Assembly (NCBI GenBank): GCA_009746045.1 | Contig: RPFO01000090.1 | Coordinates: 630,887 to 694,886, forward strand | Length of the DNA stretch: 64,000 bases | Direction of reading: 5' to 3' | Origin: Mesostigma viride | Lineage: Eukaryota; Streptophyta; Mesostigmatophyceae; Mesostigmatales; Mesostigmataceae | In this document: one piece after another, positions 32,667 to 44,204 of the stretch | Layout of the letters: each line of letters begins with the position of its first letter | How positions within the stretch are numbered: position 1 is the stretch's first letter | Position numbers and translations under genes: made by a program | The notes under the pieces: generated by a model | Told to the model about the DNA's origin: nothing | What the model saw: the letters and a program-made list of their open reading frames with translations, nothing else | Database searches by the model: none

Positions 32667-34090
32667 ATGGCGGAATCCCAGCCAGCCTCCCCTCCTACCG
32701 CAGATGGGGAGGAAACCGCGCCCACCACCATTTCGCAGCTTCTCGCAGATGCGGAAACCTTAGCGACGTACGCAGCCACCGGCTGATGAGGCGGCTATTA
32801 ACGCCCCCTCCAAGCGGCATTGCGCAGGACCCGCGGACGAGATGGATAGCCAGGTCCCTCCGCCATCGGCTGCATTTCCCAGCGAGGTAATCCATGAGGA
32901 AGCCCCCCTGGAAGTCGCTATATCGACGACGATGCCTTTAACCGGCCCAGCGTCTTTCATGCCCACGCAGGTTGTATCAGAGCACGAGTTCTTCATGCTT
33001 ACCGCCGAGCAGGCGCAGGCCGTCCTGCGCTACATGGCAGCCCACAATTAACCTTGAGATCTACGTACGCTCCCGGCAGGCAAGGCGACACCATCCCAGA
33101 GGAAGACATTGCCGACATGGATCGAGGAGCCGCAGCTTCGACTTTCTGTATTCTTGAGCCACGCGCAGGCCCCAAGCCTCCGGGCACTCATTGCCGCCTA
33201 CCAAGACGCCGAGAGCAGCCCCTCAAGGCCCCCCCCGACAACACTCCTAGTGCTTCGATCCCCGGAAGCCGACCTGCAACAGCTCAACCAGAAAGTCGCG
33301 GACATGGCCGCCCAGCTTGGCGACCTGTCGACTGCTCTGCGCCAGGACACCTCCGAGGTACGCATCAGCATGGCTGAGGTGAAGGCAGCTCTGGCCACCT
33401 CGCCCCAGCCGGCCGCCCAATCGCCTCCCAGCTATGCAACCATGGTGAAGCAGGCTGACATTGCTAGTTACATGATTGGCGGAGCCATCATGGCGGCCTT
33501 TTCTAGTGTGCTAGCCATCATGGCGGCATCATGTGTATTCCGGCACAATGGCGTCCGGACGCTGCACAGAAGGGCCGGGCAGCGGCCCACAAGACCGCAG
33601 TTGAAGACGACCAACGATCACGCAGTATTGCGGTACGTTACTCATCAGTAGTCGAGGTCGCGGGTTCCCAAGAAACGGACCTCATGCTTGCACAGCGCCT
33701 GCACCGGAACCTCACTTGTGGGTCTGCTTCATTTGCCTGGGCAACTACCGCATCCGCATTGAGTCGGCAGCATGGATGACAGGCCAACCTGGCCCCATCC
33801 GGGTTACCTTCACCAGTGTCGCCTGCAAGGTGAAAGTCCTGCAGGCCCGCAAGCTCCTCAGGTGGGCGCTCCCAGTGCATGGGCGGATTTGGCAAACCCA
33901 GCATTGACGACCTGCTCTCTGCAGCTCAGCTCGTCATCAAGAATGGCCTGCTGGCAAGCGAGGCAGCGGTGCAGGCCAGGAAAGACAAAATCCGGACCTG
34001 CGTCCGCCTTGTCAACGATGTCCATCCCCGTTCTTTTTATTGACGGGAAGCGCACGGACGTGCAAGCTCCTAACAAGCGGCACAATTAGC
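32667..34090 (+). pseudogene. broken L1-type ORF1
   Basis: It starts with ATGGCGGAATCCCAGCC (MAESQPASPPTADGEE) and proceeds through several frame changes and a stop at about 32786. Recognisable parts are FMLTAEQAQAVLRYMAAHN (32990-33050), a coiled coil ADLQQLNQKVADMAAQLGDL (33270-33330) and SYATMVKQAD (33430-33460). An RRM-like strip (RVTFTSVACKVKVLQARKLL) follows at 33800-33860, then a short tail ending IDGKRTDVQAPNKRHN near 34088. Confidence 0.7.
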
Positions 34091-34189
34091 CACACCCCAA
34101 GCCAGCCCCATGCAGCTGCATCGTCGTCGTCAACGCACGTCCCCGGTATGGAGGGCGCCCGGTAAGGGCACACCCTCGCGACCGAATGT

Positions 34190-34660
34190 CACGCCACCAT
34201 GCCCTTTACAGAAGGGCGTGTCGCAGGGCTGCGTGCTGTTGCCCTATACCTGTTCATTTTTGTGGTCGAATACGTAATGATTCAGGCGCGCAAGCGGTTT
34301 GCCCGCATTGTGGGTACCAGGGAACCAGGGGTGCAGGTCGACAACCGTTTCAGACTGGCATGGCGGGGCGCCAGGGGCGGAACGGAGATCCGGCTGGCGG
34401 ACATCATCTATATGCATGCAGACGACGCCACCCTCTTCCAGGGCACTGAGCACGTGCAGACGTGGCTTCAATGACTGCCTGGCAATCGAGGCCTGTGCGG
34501 TGGGGTTTGAGGTCAGCAAGAAGACAGAGGCTCTGGCGATTGGGCTCACTCAGCCACCGCCCGACCTCTTTCTCCTCGACGGCTCTCGATCGAGTCCTGT
34601 ATGTATCGGGACCGCGTCAAGTTGCTGGGCAGCCTACTCCCCAGCTGCGAGGCCGATGTG
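34190..34660 (+). pseudogene. L1-type ORF2 reverse transcriptase fragment
   Basis: Motif B-like SQGCVLLPYLFIFVVEYVM (34218-34275) and motif C-like IIYMHADDATLF (34405-34440) are visible. They are followed by a frameshift and KKTEALAIGLTQPPPDLFLL. The first Tyr of YADD is replaced by His. It ends in LLGSLLPSCEADVDR at about 34665, where it passes directly into ORF1 sequence. Confidence 0.75.
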
Positions 34661-34910
34661 GACCGCGGGACATGCAAGCAGCGGTTCCTTTCTCGTCGCA
34701 AGAGGTTGCACGACCGCACCTGGATGCTGGATCGACGAGGACCTGACCCCCGCTAAGCAGCAGCAGCGACGCGACCTGTGGCCTTCATGAATATACCTCC
34801 GCAACATGAAGCAGGACCCCCGGCCAGAAGCCCAAGGTGTACTGGAGGGGCGGGGGACCTGATGATCAACCACAAGATGTGCCTGATGTGGACGCCCCCT
34901 GCGGGCTAGA
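34661..34910 (+). pseudogene. LINE ORF1 C-terminal domain fused after RT fragment
   Basis: KQRFLSRRKRLHDRTWML (34672-34725) belongs to the ORF1 C-terminal domain, followed by a frame change and AKQQQRRDLWP. ORF1 normally lies upstream of ORF2, so this order is chimeric. Confidence 0.7.
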
Positions 34911-34989
34911 TTAGCCCTACTATATAGCTTGTAATCATTGGTAGTCACTGCCGCCATGGTGCCCAGCCATGCCTTGAATATTTGCCTAG

Positions 34990-35935
34990 CCGTGCCACCA
35001 TACCACCGACGCCATCGCTACGAAGCTCCAGGAGCTGGAAGACCTCCGCCAGGCTCAACAACGGGAGGCCACCGTCGGACCGCGCCCGCCGCGACTGCCA
35101 GGTGGTGCTGCGTCGCTTCCCCCACAAGCGGCCAGGTGAGACGTCAACCTCCCTTGCCAACGAGCTTAAGGAACAGCTCCTTACCCTCACGGGCCTGGTA
35201 GGTGAGGTAGAACTGCGCGGGTGCCACCGCCTTCCCCACTCACGGGACAAGGCGGCTCCCCCACCAGTCCTGCTCACCTTTCCTTCCCGTGAGGACAATT
35301 GTAGCGGTTCCTCTCTCGTCGCAAGCGGTTGCACGACCTCACCTGGACGCTGGATGACGACCTGACCCCCGCTCAGCAGCAGCAGCGACGTGACCTGTGG
35401 CCTGAATACCTCCGCCACAAGCAGGACCCCCAGAAGCCCAAGGTGTACTGGAGGGGCGGGGACCTGATGATCAACCATGCAAGATGTGGACGCCCCCAGC
35501 GGGCTAGAATAGCTTGTAGCCCTAGCTTGTATCCATTGGTAGTCACTGCCGCCATGCAGCAGCTATGCTTAGAATGTTTGCCTAGTTTTGCCACCTTACC
35601 TAGTCACGTGCACCGCTAATGCACGGTATACACAACCAGCCATAGCCCTAGCTTAGTCCTTGTACAGCCATGCTACGTCCTGGCTTCGATCAGATTTCTT
35701 GCCCACGCTCCTTGTTATGATATGCTCACATGGGTCTTATTGCACCCACAGACTGCCGGATCGTTAGCCTGTCCGTTTAGCTAGCGTGCCCGCATGCAGC
35801 TGTGGCATGCCTTTGGCATGAAGGAGACTGGGGGTCTCTGCCCTTTCTCCTGTTGTGCACACACAGGGATCAAAAGCACTTCGGTGCTCCGTGACTCCCC
35901 AACGGGAGCACGTGTTTTAATTAATTAATAATCAA
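34990..35935 (+). mobile_element. LINE (family B) ORF1 and 3' end
   Basis: The ORF1 part has an RRM (RRFPHKRPGETSTSLANELK, then VELRGCHRLPHSRDKAAPPP, VLLTF; about 35105-35290). After a small frame break comes the C-terminal domain (LTWTLDDDLTPAQQQQRRDL, KVYWRGGDLMINH; 35338-35480). ORF2 is absent. A 3' UTR of about 400 bp ends in the hairpin GTGCTCCGTGACTCCCCAAC...GGGAGCAC (35887-35912) and a TTAAT tail. Related copies occur at 46565-47320 (-) and 47700-48440 (+). Confidence 0.78.
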
Positions 35936-36995
35936 TGGCAGGTTTACCTATAGCTTCCTGGGAATGTCCTTGGGGCCACCAGGCCAGGTCAAAATATGCC
36001 GCCCTGCATGGTTGGCCAAGCCGCTGGGGGCCGGCCATGCAGACCAAGGGCGGTGTCGACCTGGCTGGAGCGAGCAAGATGTTCTACAAATGCTATCCTA
36101 CGCTGCCTAATCTCGTCCGAAATACGAGGCATATACCCCGATACAAAGAATCTAATGACCTACCCTTGAAAAACTCTACGTTCAGGACCTGCATGTTGTA
36201 AACCGTGCCGTCTAGCTTAGCTCAGCCAGTGTGTCCACGTGAGTGTCCACGCCTGACGCCTCGGCGCCATATACGTGAGCACCGTGAGGACGAGGACCTT
36301 GAAGAGCATGCGCTTGCGGTGCTCGCCCAGGCCCTTCGAGCGCCAGTAGGTGGTGAGCGAACGGAGCCTGGCTCAGGCCGGGCCGGCGATCTGTGGGTGC
36401 AATAAGACCCATGCATGTGAGCATCATTGGCATAACAAGGAGCGTGGGCAAGTAATCTGAGCATAGCCAGGACGTAGCATGGCTGTACAAGGACTAAGCT
36501 AAGGCTATGGCTGGTTCGGCTATAGCTTAGAGTTATTAGGTTAGTTCGATTACGCGGCTTCCTCCACCTCCGGCACCACCCATCAAGGAATATGTGCTAC
36601 ATGATCTCCCAACGGAGGCATGTTATAATTTAACTGCCAGTGTGTCCACGTGAGTGTCCACGCCTCGGCGCCATACATGAGCACCGTGAGGACGAGGACA
36701 GCTTGAAGAGCATGCGCTTGCGGTGCTCGCCCAGGCCCTTCGAGTGCCAGTAGGTGGTGAGCGAACGGAGCCTGGCCCAGGCCAGGCCGGCGATCTGTGG
36801 TTGCAATAAGACCCATGTGAGCATGGCATAACAAGGAGAGTGGGCAAGTAATCTGAGCATAGCGCCAGGACGTAGCATGGCTGTACAAGGACTAAGCTAA
36901 GGCTATGGCTGGTTCGGCTGTAGCTTAGAGTTCTACATGATCTCCCAACCGAGGCATGTTATAATTTAATTTAATTTTTAATGGCTGGTTGTGTA
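35936..36995 (-). mobile_element. scrambled LINE fragments
   Basis: Minus-strand RT pieces (WPGPKDIPRKL-like near 35940-36000; RQRRIAFVGHLA-like near 36070-36120; SKGLGEHRKRMLFKVLVLTV near 36290-36350) adjoin family B 3' UTR pieces. The block 36215-36530 is duplicated as 36640-36930. Family A tails lie at 36590-36640 and 36935-36980. Confidence 0.6.
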
Positions 36996-37059
36996 CGTAC
37001 CGTGCGTTAGCGGTGCACGTGACTAGGTATGTTGGCACAGCTAGGCAAACATTCTAAGC

Positions 37060-37200
37060 ATGGCTGCCATGGCGGCAGTGACTGTACCAACATGGATACA
37101 AGCTAGGGCTATTATGCAAGCTATTCTAGCCCGCAGGGGGCGTCCACATCTTGTGGTTGATCATCAGGTCCCCGCCCCTCCAGTACACTTAGGTCTAGTG
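37060..37200 (-). pseudogene. LINE ORF1 C-terminal fragment
   Basis: The minus strand reads KVYWRGGDLMINHKMW-like residues across 37195-37130, followed by 3' UTR. It is a short truncated copy. Confidence 0.6.
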
Positions 37201-37204
37201 GTGA

Positions 37205-37695
37205 GTCATGAATCTTCTATAGATTCAGCAATGTCGGACATATTGGCACCCCTCTCCGGTAAAGAGGCTTTTCCGGCAGTTGGGCTGTTTCGAAACGTTA
37301 AGTGAGACGCCTTTCGGATCAGGAGACTCACACAGCCGCGAAATCATGCCAAAGGTCCTATGTTCGATTCCTTGCTGGTAGCTTTTGGGCTTTCTTTATT
37401 ACATTCTGTGTTCCGCTGCATCTCAGATTTGGGCAGCTAGTGTTTTCATGTTTGTTGCTTTCTGACGACAATGATTGAACCCCGGCCTAATCCAGGTGAT
37501 AGTAATAAAAATAGGTGACCTGGTTAATTGGTGGCCGTGAAACTGCCATTGACCAGGACATAATAGGCTGCATGATGGGCATGACAACAGAGTGAGCAGA
37601 CTAACAAATGGCGGGAAAATTAAATTGAAATTTTTATTAGTAATACCTCGCTTTCTATGCCGGTACTCCTAGATAGCCGGCCTTCTCATTAATTA
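37205..37695. other. unique spacer, nothing recognised
   Basis: A GTTCGATTCC word near 37355 resembles a tRNA B box, but no cloverleaf fits. No coding or repeat identity was assigned. Confidence 0.4.
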
Positions 37696-37699
37696 ATAT

Positions 37700-38420
37700 C
37701 GGCGTAATAGCGTGAAATTAAATTAATTTATAACATGCCTCCGTTGGGAGATCATGCATGTAGCACATATTCCTTGCTGGATGGGTGGAGGTGGAAGAAG
37801 CCGTGTAATCGAACTAATCTAACTCTAAGCTAATATCTAGTCTAGAAAATCCTAACTACACTACTCAGCGAAACGCCCCTTCCTCTTGGGGGGGGGTGGC
37901 TTGCCCACAGGGGCTGGCGTGTGAGCCTGGACAATCTTCTGCCACCGCGTCTTGTTCTGCATGGCAGTCCAAAGAAGGGAGAGGATCGAGTGGATGCGGT
38001 GTTCAAACTGAGCTGGGACCACCGGGTCGGCCAGCAACATCTGGATGTAGTTCAATGGCAGGTTTACCTAGCTTCCTGGGAATGTCCTTGGGGCCAGGCC
38101 ATGCAGGTCAAGATATGCCGGGCGCCCTGGTTGGCCAAGCCGCTGGGGGCCAGCCAGCTAGACCAAGGGCGGTGTCAAGCTGGCTGGTGCGAGCAAGATG
38201 TCCTACAAATGCTAATATCCTACGCTGCCTGATCTCGTCCGAAATACGAGGCATACCCTGATACAAAGACTCCAATGACCTATGCTTGGAAAACCCTACA
38301 TTCAGGACCTGTCGGAGCATGACCTGTAAACCGTGCCGTCTAGCTCAGCCGCCAGTGTGTCCGTGAGTGTCCACGCCTCGGCGCCGATACGTAAGCACAG
38401 TGAGGAGCCGAGACGTGCAT
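37700..38420 (-). mobile_element. LINE (family A) ORF2 C-terminus and 3' end
   Basis: The minus strand runs from a thumb-like region near 38410 (LTYRRRGVDTHG-like) through RQVLNVGFS, YQGMPRISDEIRQRR, FVGHLARTSQLDTALGLAG and MQNKTRWQKIVQAHTPAPVG. It ends in the family A 3' UTR, hairpin and tail. Several frameshifts are present. Confidence 0.75.
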
Positions 38421-38619
38421 GGAGGCTGATGCAGGAGCTGGAGCAGCAACTCGACGGCGCGGTCACCAAGATGCTACGCCTATAGTGTGCTCAATATACC
38501 ATTTAGCCTGCACATTAGCCATGAGGATTTGTATGCTGATTTACCGTACGCTTCCCATCTTATTAGGCACAGACGCCTGGGCCTCGCGCCCTCGCCGGGC
38601 ACCTCGCACGCACCTGTAG

Positions 38620-39060
38620 ATCAGGTATAGACGCGATGGATACTCTCAGCAGGCAGGCAAGGCCCCCGGCCCAACCTTGACGTTTTGTTCTCACATATGG
38701 CGTGCCCCGGGCCGAGCGCGGCCGGGGCGCCATGGACCTTCCGGGATAGTAGGATAGGCATGGATAAGTTTGTTACCCACGTCACAATGGGCTCACGCCA
38801 GGGCAGCCTCCTGGCATGTCTGTCATCTGGAGGCACTATGGTTCGCAAGGATAGGTGGCCGGGTACCTAGTAATGAAGGAGACCACCACCATGTCTGAGT
38901 CAGTGGGGGCTCACCCGTGTGATCAAGTATATGGCATTCACAGTGATGGCGGGCCGTGGTGCCCACAACCCCGTAACTAGGTCTTAGATTATTAGTTAGC
39001 TCCATCGATCAATCCCATCCCATCCCGGCATCCCATCCTATCCCATCCCGGCATCCCATC
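38620..39060 (+). mobile_element. LINE (family C) fragment, 5' of satellite
   Basis: It shares the MVRKDRW-coding stretch, GAAGGAGACCACC and GGCATTCA...GGTGCCCACA with 6085-6210. It then enters the CCCAT satellite exactly where the 6235 copy has CCATTCCATCCCATG. Confidence 0.7.
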
Positions 39061-40025
39061 CCATCCGGCCATCCTATCCCATCCCATCCCATCCCATCCC
39101 ATCCCATCCCATCCCATCCCATCCCATCCCATCCCATCCCATCCCATCCCATCCCATCCCATCCCATCCCATCCCATCCCATCCCATCCCATCCCATCCC
39201 ATCCCATCCCATCCCATCCCATCCCATCCCATCCCATCCCATCCCATCCCATCCCATCCCATCCCATCCCATCCCATCCCATCCCATCCCATCCCATCCC
39301 ATCCCATCCCATCCCATCCCATCCCATCCCATCCCATCCCATCCCATCCCATCCCATCCCATCCCATCCCATCCCATCCCATCCCATCCCATCCCATCCC
39401 ATCCCATCCCATCCCATCCCATCCCATCCCATCCCATCCCATCCCATCCCATCCCATCCCATCCCATCCCATCCCATCCCATCCCATCCCATCCCATCCC
39501 ATCCCATCCCATCCCATCCCATCCCATCCCATCCCATCCCATCCCATCCCATCCCATCCCATCCCATCCCATCCCATCCCATCCCATCCCATCCCATCCC
39601 ATCCCATCCCATCCCATCCCATCCCATCCCATCCCATCCCATCCCATCCCATCCCATCCCATCCCATCCCATCCCATCCCATCCCATCCCATCCCATCCC
39701 ATCCCATCCCATCCCATCCCATCCCATCCCATCCCATCCCATCCCATCCCATCCCATCCCATCCCATCCCATCCCATCCCATCCCATCCCATCCCATCCC
39801 ATCCCATCCCATCCCATCCCATCCCATCCCATCCCATCCCATCCCATCCCATCCCATCCCATCCCATCCCATCCCATCCCATCCCATCCCATCCCATCCC
39901 ATCCCATCCCATCCCATCCCATCCCATCCCATCCCATCCCATCCCATCCCATCCCATCCCATCCCATCCCATCCCATCCCATCCCATCCCATCCCATCCC
40001 ATCGCATCCCATCCCATCCCATCCC
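39061..40025 (-). repeat. CCCAT pentanucleotide satellite
   Basis: About 190 near-perfect ATCCC units, with variant units only near the ends (CCGGC near 39030-39065 and ATCGC near 40003). No stops occur on the minus strand, which gives spurious Met-Gly-Trp-Asp frames. Confidence 0.98.
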
Positions 40026-40095
40026 ACTCGACTGTACTGAGGACTTATGATCACGTAACGCTGTTACGTGTTAATTCATTCATTAATTACTCAAT
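40026..40095 (+). mobile_element. LINE (family C) 3' terminus, 3' of satellite
   Basis: ACTGAGGACTTATGATCACG, then the palindrome ACGTAAC/GTTACGT and ATTCATTAATT tail, as at 6262-6320. The satellite sits inside this LINE 3' end. Confidence 0.75.
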
Positions 40096-41375
40096 AGTGA
40101 ACTACTAGGAATCAAGGAATGATTTGACACGGGATGCTCACCTGTGATGTGCAAATCTACGTACAACTATATCATCGTGTATACGTGTATCCGTTTGCTA
40201 AGCTGATATTTTTCTACATGCTCAGCCTGTCACTAGCTCCTGAACCGAGTTACTCACTGATCCTTCCTAAGCCGCTAGCTTGCTCACAGTATAAATTAGA
40301 ATTGTTTGTTGATGAATTAAATTTCTAAGATGATCAGTGTAAGTTACAATAAGGAAAGTTTTGTCAATATATTTACATGCCATTCCAGCTGTACATTTTA
40401 TGTGCTAAGGCTTCGACAATACGTGCTTCTGTCCTGATCCCCTTCATCTGCCACCTGCCAGCAATATCGTAAGTCTGTGAAACTGAATGCACTGCCATCA
40501 TAGAGCATAGCACTTGCCTGCGCTAGTCGTACTCTCATTGATTGTCATGGATTCTCCCGATTTCTGGCCTGCGCTGGTTGTCTCCTTGGTACTCTCATTG
40601 ATTGTGTTGAGATAACCAACACTTCAGTAATTGGTTGTCTCCCTTGATATACATATCGGATGTCTCACCAGGATCAACAAACCAGTTTTTTTTTTTTACT
40701 TTAACATGGGGTCGCGTTGGGGAGCATGCACGGCTCGACGAGGCTGTCGATGCTTGGCTGTGCATCGGCCATACTTCCAGAATAACATTTACTGTACAAA
40801 GTTCATGGTAATGAATGTCAGGAAAATCGACAGGAAAAATCCAGCTGCGCACCCTGCATAATCAAACAGAAAGCCGGCATCAACAGAAGGGACAGGATGC
40901 CAACCAGTGAGACTTGAAGTCTGAAGAGGAAACTGGCTGACTGCCGAAGGTAAAGGCAGGGTGCTTCCATGATGCCAACTTTTGACCGAGGTTAGATCTT
41001 ATGGGCCTACGGGGAGCCAATTGCTTTCCTTCATTTACCAGCCCGTGACCTTCCAACCCACTCCATCGTAATTCGATTCACATGCAAACGAGCAAAACTT
41101 AGGATACCCGCCAGCTTGATCCGTCATGCCAAGCTGCACTCATTTTCCTAACATCCCACTGTGCTACCGCAGTAAACGGCCTCTCTGCACGCAAGCAACG
41201 AAACACGCCATAACAAAACTACGCCGTTTCCCAAGGCACCATGGGAACACCATGTACACTATTCATGATAACACTGATATATTATGTACATTACTATTGT
41301 TACGCAGTATTACTACGCTCATATAATACTAGTACTGTAGTATCATATTACTAAGAATAGTGATATCAAACATTA
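40096..41375. other. intergenic, no gene recognised
   Basis: An AT-rich stretch with a short local repeat of TACTCTCATTGATTGT (40529 and 40589). No coding similarity was found. The right end may contain the 3' UTR of the YHYH gene. Confidence 0.45.
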
Positions 41376-41469
41376 TTATCGAGCAAAACCAACATTGATA
41401 ATTATGATAATAATAATAATAATAGTAATGCAGTAACTCACCCCCACACGCTCCAGAGCACCCCAAGCA

Positions 41470-44015
41470 CTACTCATGACCCAAGACGTACCGAGCGTGG
41501 AGTAAGCGCCCGAATGGGGGGGGGGGGCGAATGATGGGGGGGGGAGGAGACGCCTTGGGAGGATGTGGCGGTGGGGAAGGCGGCGGCTGCTTTGGCGGTG
41601 GGGATGGCGCAGGGGGTGGTGGGGATGGGAAGATGAAGGGTGGGGGAGGGGATGGCTCGGGGGGGGGAGAGGAAGGAATCTCTGGAGGGGACGGCGGGTT
41701 TGAAGGGGGGGGTGAGGGGGCTGGACTCTCAGGGGTGGCCGGTGCCTCGGGGGTGGGTGGCTCAGGGGTGGGTGGTTCGTCGGGGGTGGGGGCCTCTGGG
41801 GCAGGGGGCTCCTCGGGGGTGGGGGGTTCTGCTGGGGTGGGCGGTGTGGACGGCTTGTCCACGCCCTCGATGATGTTGGCAGCATCTGCGCGCACGTGTC
41901 AACACCAAGGCAGGTGGAGGCAAGTAAATGGTGAAAAACGGAAAAATGATAGTGCTTTGAGGATGGTAATTTGAGGGAAACAATGTGTGGGGCTGGACCA
42001 TGGTAGCAAGATGGTAATGGAGTGACTGCTCTTAACACATTCTATCCCTATAGATCCACACTTGTTATGTCTGTCACTGTCTACATTAATGCACTATCTA
42101 AACGCATTTCTATCGCTTGTTATGTAAAATCAATATCCACAGCGATGCCGTCCGTCACCTACTTGTCACGCACTGCTCATGCTCATCGCCGGATTGTGCT
42201 GCAGAAATGCCCACGCAATCCATCACAAGCAGTGACGCGCTCACCAAGAGTCTGTCGATATACTAAACAACAAAAAATCAGAATACAGTCATTCACGCCT
42301 TAAGTTGGGTTCGTTCACGCCTTAAGTTGGGTTTCATAGGATTTCGGCATTCTAAGTTCAAAGTAGTTCAGAATAGTATTTTTAAGTATCTTTAGTTCAA
42401 ATTAGTACAATTTAGTAGAGCCATTCACGCCTTAAGTTGGGTTCGCGCTTTAAGTTGGGTTGACCCCTCGAAAACCTCGAACCCAATAAGGCATGAATGA
42501 CTGTACATGATAATAAAGCCGCCCAGCGTCGCCGCCCACCTGCGTTGGCCAGGGCCAGGCAGTCAGCCCCCTCTTCGGCGGGCAGCGTCTCCACCACCTG
42601 GGGGACGGCCCGGAAGCAGGGGAATCCTCCCATCAGGTGGTACCTGGGGGTTGTGGGGGGATGGAATGTGAGCAAATGGTACATCGAGCAAAAGATGTAC
42701 AAGTGATGAAACAGTTTGGGGCTGAGCAGGGGTGGCATTGATGGGCAAAGACGATCGCTCAAGGTGCTGGGCAAAGACGATCGCTCGAGGTGCTGGGCAA
42801 AGACGATCGCTCAACGTGCTGGGCAAAGACGATCGCTCGAGGTGCTGGGCAAAGACGACCGCTCGAGGTGCTGGGCAAAGACGATCGCTAGAGGTGCTGG
42901 GCAAAGACGATCGCTTGAGGTGCTGGGCAAAGACGATCGCTTGAGGTGCTGGGCAAACACGATCGCTAGATTGGGTGACGGTCGGCAGGACCATAGAAAC
43001 TTCCAACGCGAAGAGAATGACGACGTGGGGAACATGGGGTGGTTCAAGTAAGCACTTCGCTGCACACACGCTCCCACAACTCTGCTCCCAAAGGATGATA
43101 CCAATGGCGAACAACACACTTTCAAGCACACACACTTTTCGTGTCGAGCCAGTGAGGAGAGCATGGGAACTGCCGGCCACCTCATGACTGATAAAGAGGC
43201 GGGCACACTTTGGCACGTCTGGGCCTTTCTTCCAGGGTCCAGGCATACCTGTAGTTTCCATCCACCAGGCGTCCGTTGCACTCATCCAGCTGAGGGCCCG
43301 AACGCCGGGCATCAGTTCCCAAAGGGCCGTAGATGGGAAAGCCATCCAAGGCATAGCCCACCAGATCGTTTTCGCGGGTCGACCCGGCGCAGGTGCCATC
43401 GGCGTTCACGGACACGGGGACCGTCTCGTAAAACCATCCTCCGGAAGGATCCACCCCTCCATTGCACGGCGTGCCTTGCTGCGTCGGCAATTTGATGAGT
43501 ACGGCGGGGGTCTGGACGTTGCGGATAACTACCCCGTTCAGGGCAAAGCCCACAATTGCAAAATCCTTGGCGGGAGTGGCCGTTGGGCTTTGGATAGGCG
43601 AGGCAGGAAGCTTGACCCTACGATAGACCTCGCAGACCGATGGAAAATTGCCGCCAGCCTGCGAACGAGGATGGGAATGCCAGCACATGAGTGCGACATG
43701 CGAAATTTTCGCACGACACGAAAGCTATCCATAAGCGCAACGTAACGGGATCAAAGCACGAGACTTCGATGCCAAGACTGAGGAAAATGACAGGTTGAGT
43801 TTCACCAAGTGAATCACAGATGCATTCCAGACTTCCAGATCAGCACTCACCTGCATGATAGAATGTCCAGGCAGGCCATTTGACACAATTGTCCGGCCGG
43901 TGGACTCCTCAAGTTGCACAGAGCATGGTTTCAAATTTTCTGACCCGGAATGACATACGGCGGAGGAACCCTCAACGGCGATGCCGAGGAGGAGAAAGAA
44001 AACCAAAAGGCACAT
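41470..44015 (-). CDS. secreted YHYH-domain protein with proline-rich tail
   Basis: Four exons on the minus strand: 44015-43851, 43658-43249, 42643-42540 and 41885-41470. All introns are GT-AG and phases agree, giving 364 residues. Residues 1-19 form a signal peptide (MCLLVFFLLLGIAVEG), and TIVSNGLPGHSIMQAGGNFP begins the mature domain. Exon 2 carries the YHYH family core: DFAIVGFALNGVVI, then NDLVGYALDGFPIYGPLG and LDECNGRL. The naming motif is spelled NYRYHLMGGFP across the exon 2/3 junction, so the first His is Arg. Exon 4 is almost wholly Pro-rich, with TPxEPP and SPPP extensin-like blocks, before GRLLHARYVLGHE and a stop. It probably acts at the cell surface or in the wall. YHYH function is not well defined. 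An upstream in-frame ATG exists at 44204, but 44015 gives a clean signal peptide. Confidence 0.78.
42290..42480. repeat. CACGCCTTAAGTTGGGTT repeat cluster
   Basis: Several copies of TTCACGCCTTAAGTTGGGTT lie downstream of YHYH exon 3, in the last intron. Inverted and direct copies recur at 45640-45850. Confidence 0.7.
42743..42970 (-). repeat. 26-bp minisatellite in YHYH intron 2
   Basis: About nine copies of a 26-bp unit, GGGCAAAGACGATCGCTC plus RAGGTGCT, with few substitutions, lie within the intron between exons 2 and 3. Confidence 0.93.
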
Positions 44016-44204
44016 TGTTAACCCAATTAACCCAGCAAAACGGCGAGGGAGGCGTCCCCGTGAACTACAGATGTGCAGCAGGTTGCAAACCTCCAAATCC
44101 GTTGTGGTCGCTGGCACTTTAATCCAAGCCTGCTCCGGTGTCCCCGGTCGTGGTTCCGGTGTCCATATCCTGGCCACCAGCCCGGGTGGTGGGGCCGTCT
44201 GCAC

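Noticed and set aside
37270-37390. Possible tRNA or tRNA-derived SINE (GTTCGATTCC)
   Set aside because: The T-arm stem does not pair, and no A box or acceptor stem could be placed.
38992-40054. Frames of up to 341 residues with MGWDG repeats
   Set aside because: They arise from the CCCAT pentanucleotide satellite; no non-repeat coding sequence is attached.
41531-41974. Plus-strand Gly-rich frame of 147 residues
   Set aside because: It is antisense to the Pro-rich last exon of the YHYH gene.
42563-43399. 278-residue minus-strand frame through the YHYH intron
   Set aside because: It is kept open by the 26-bp minisatellite; spliced exons in another frame carry the conserved domain.
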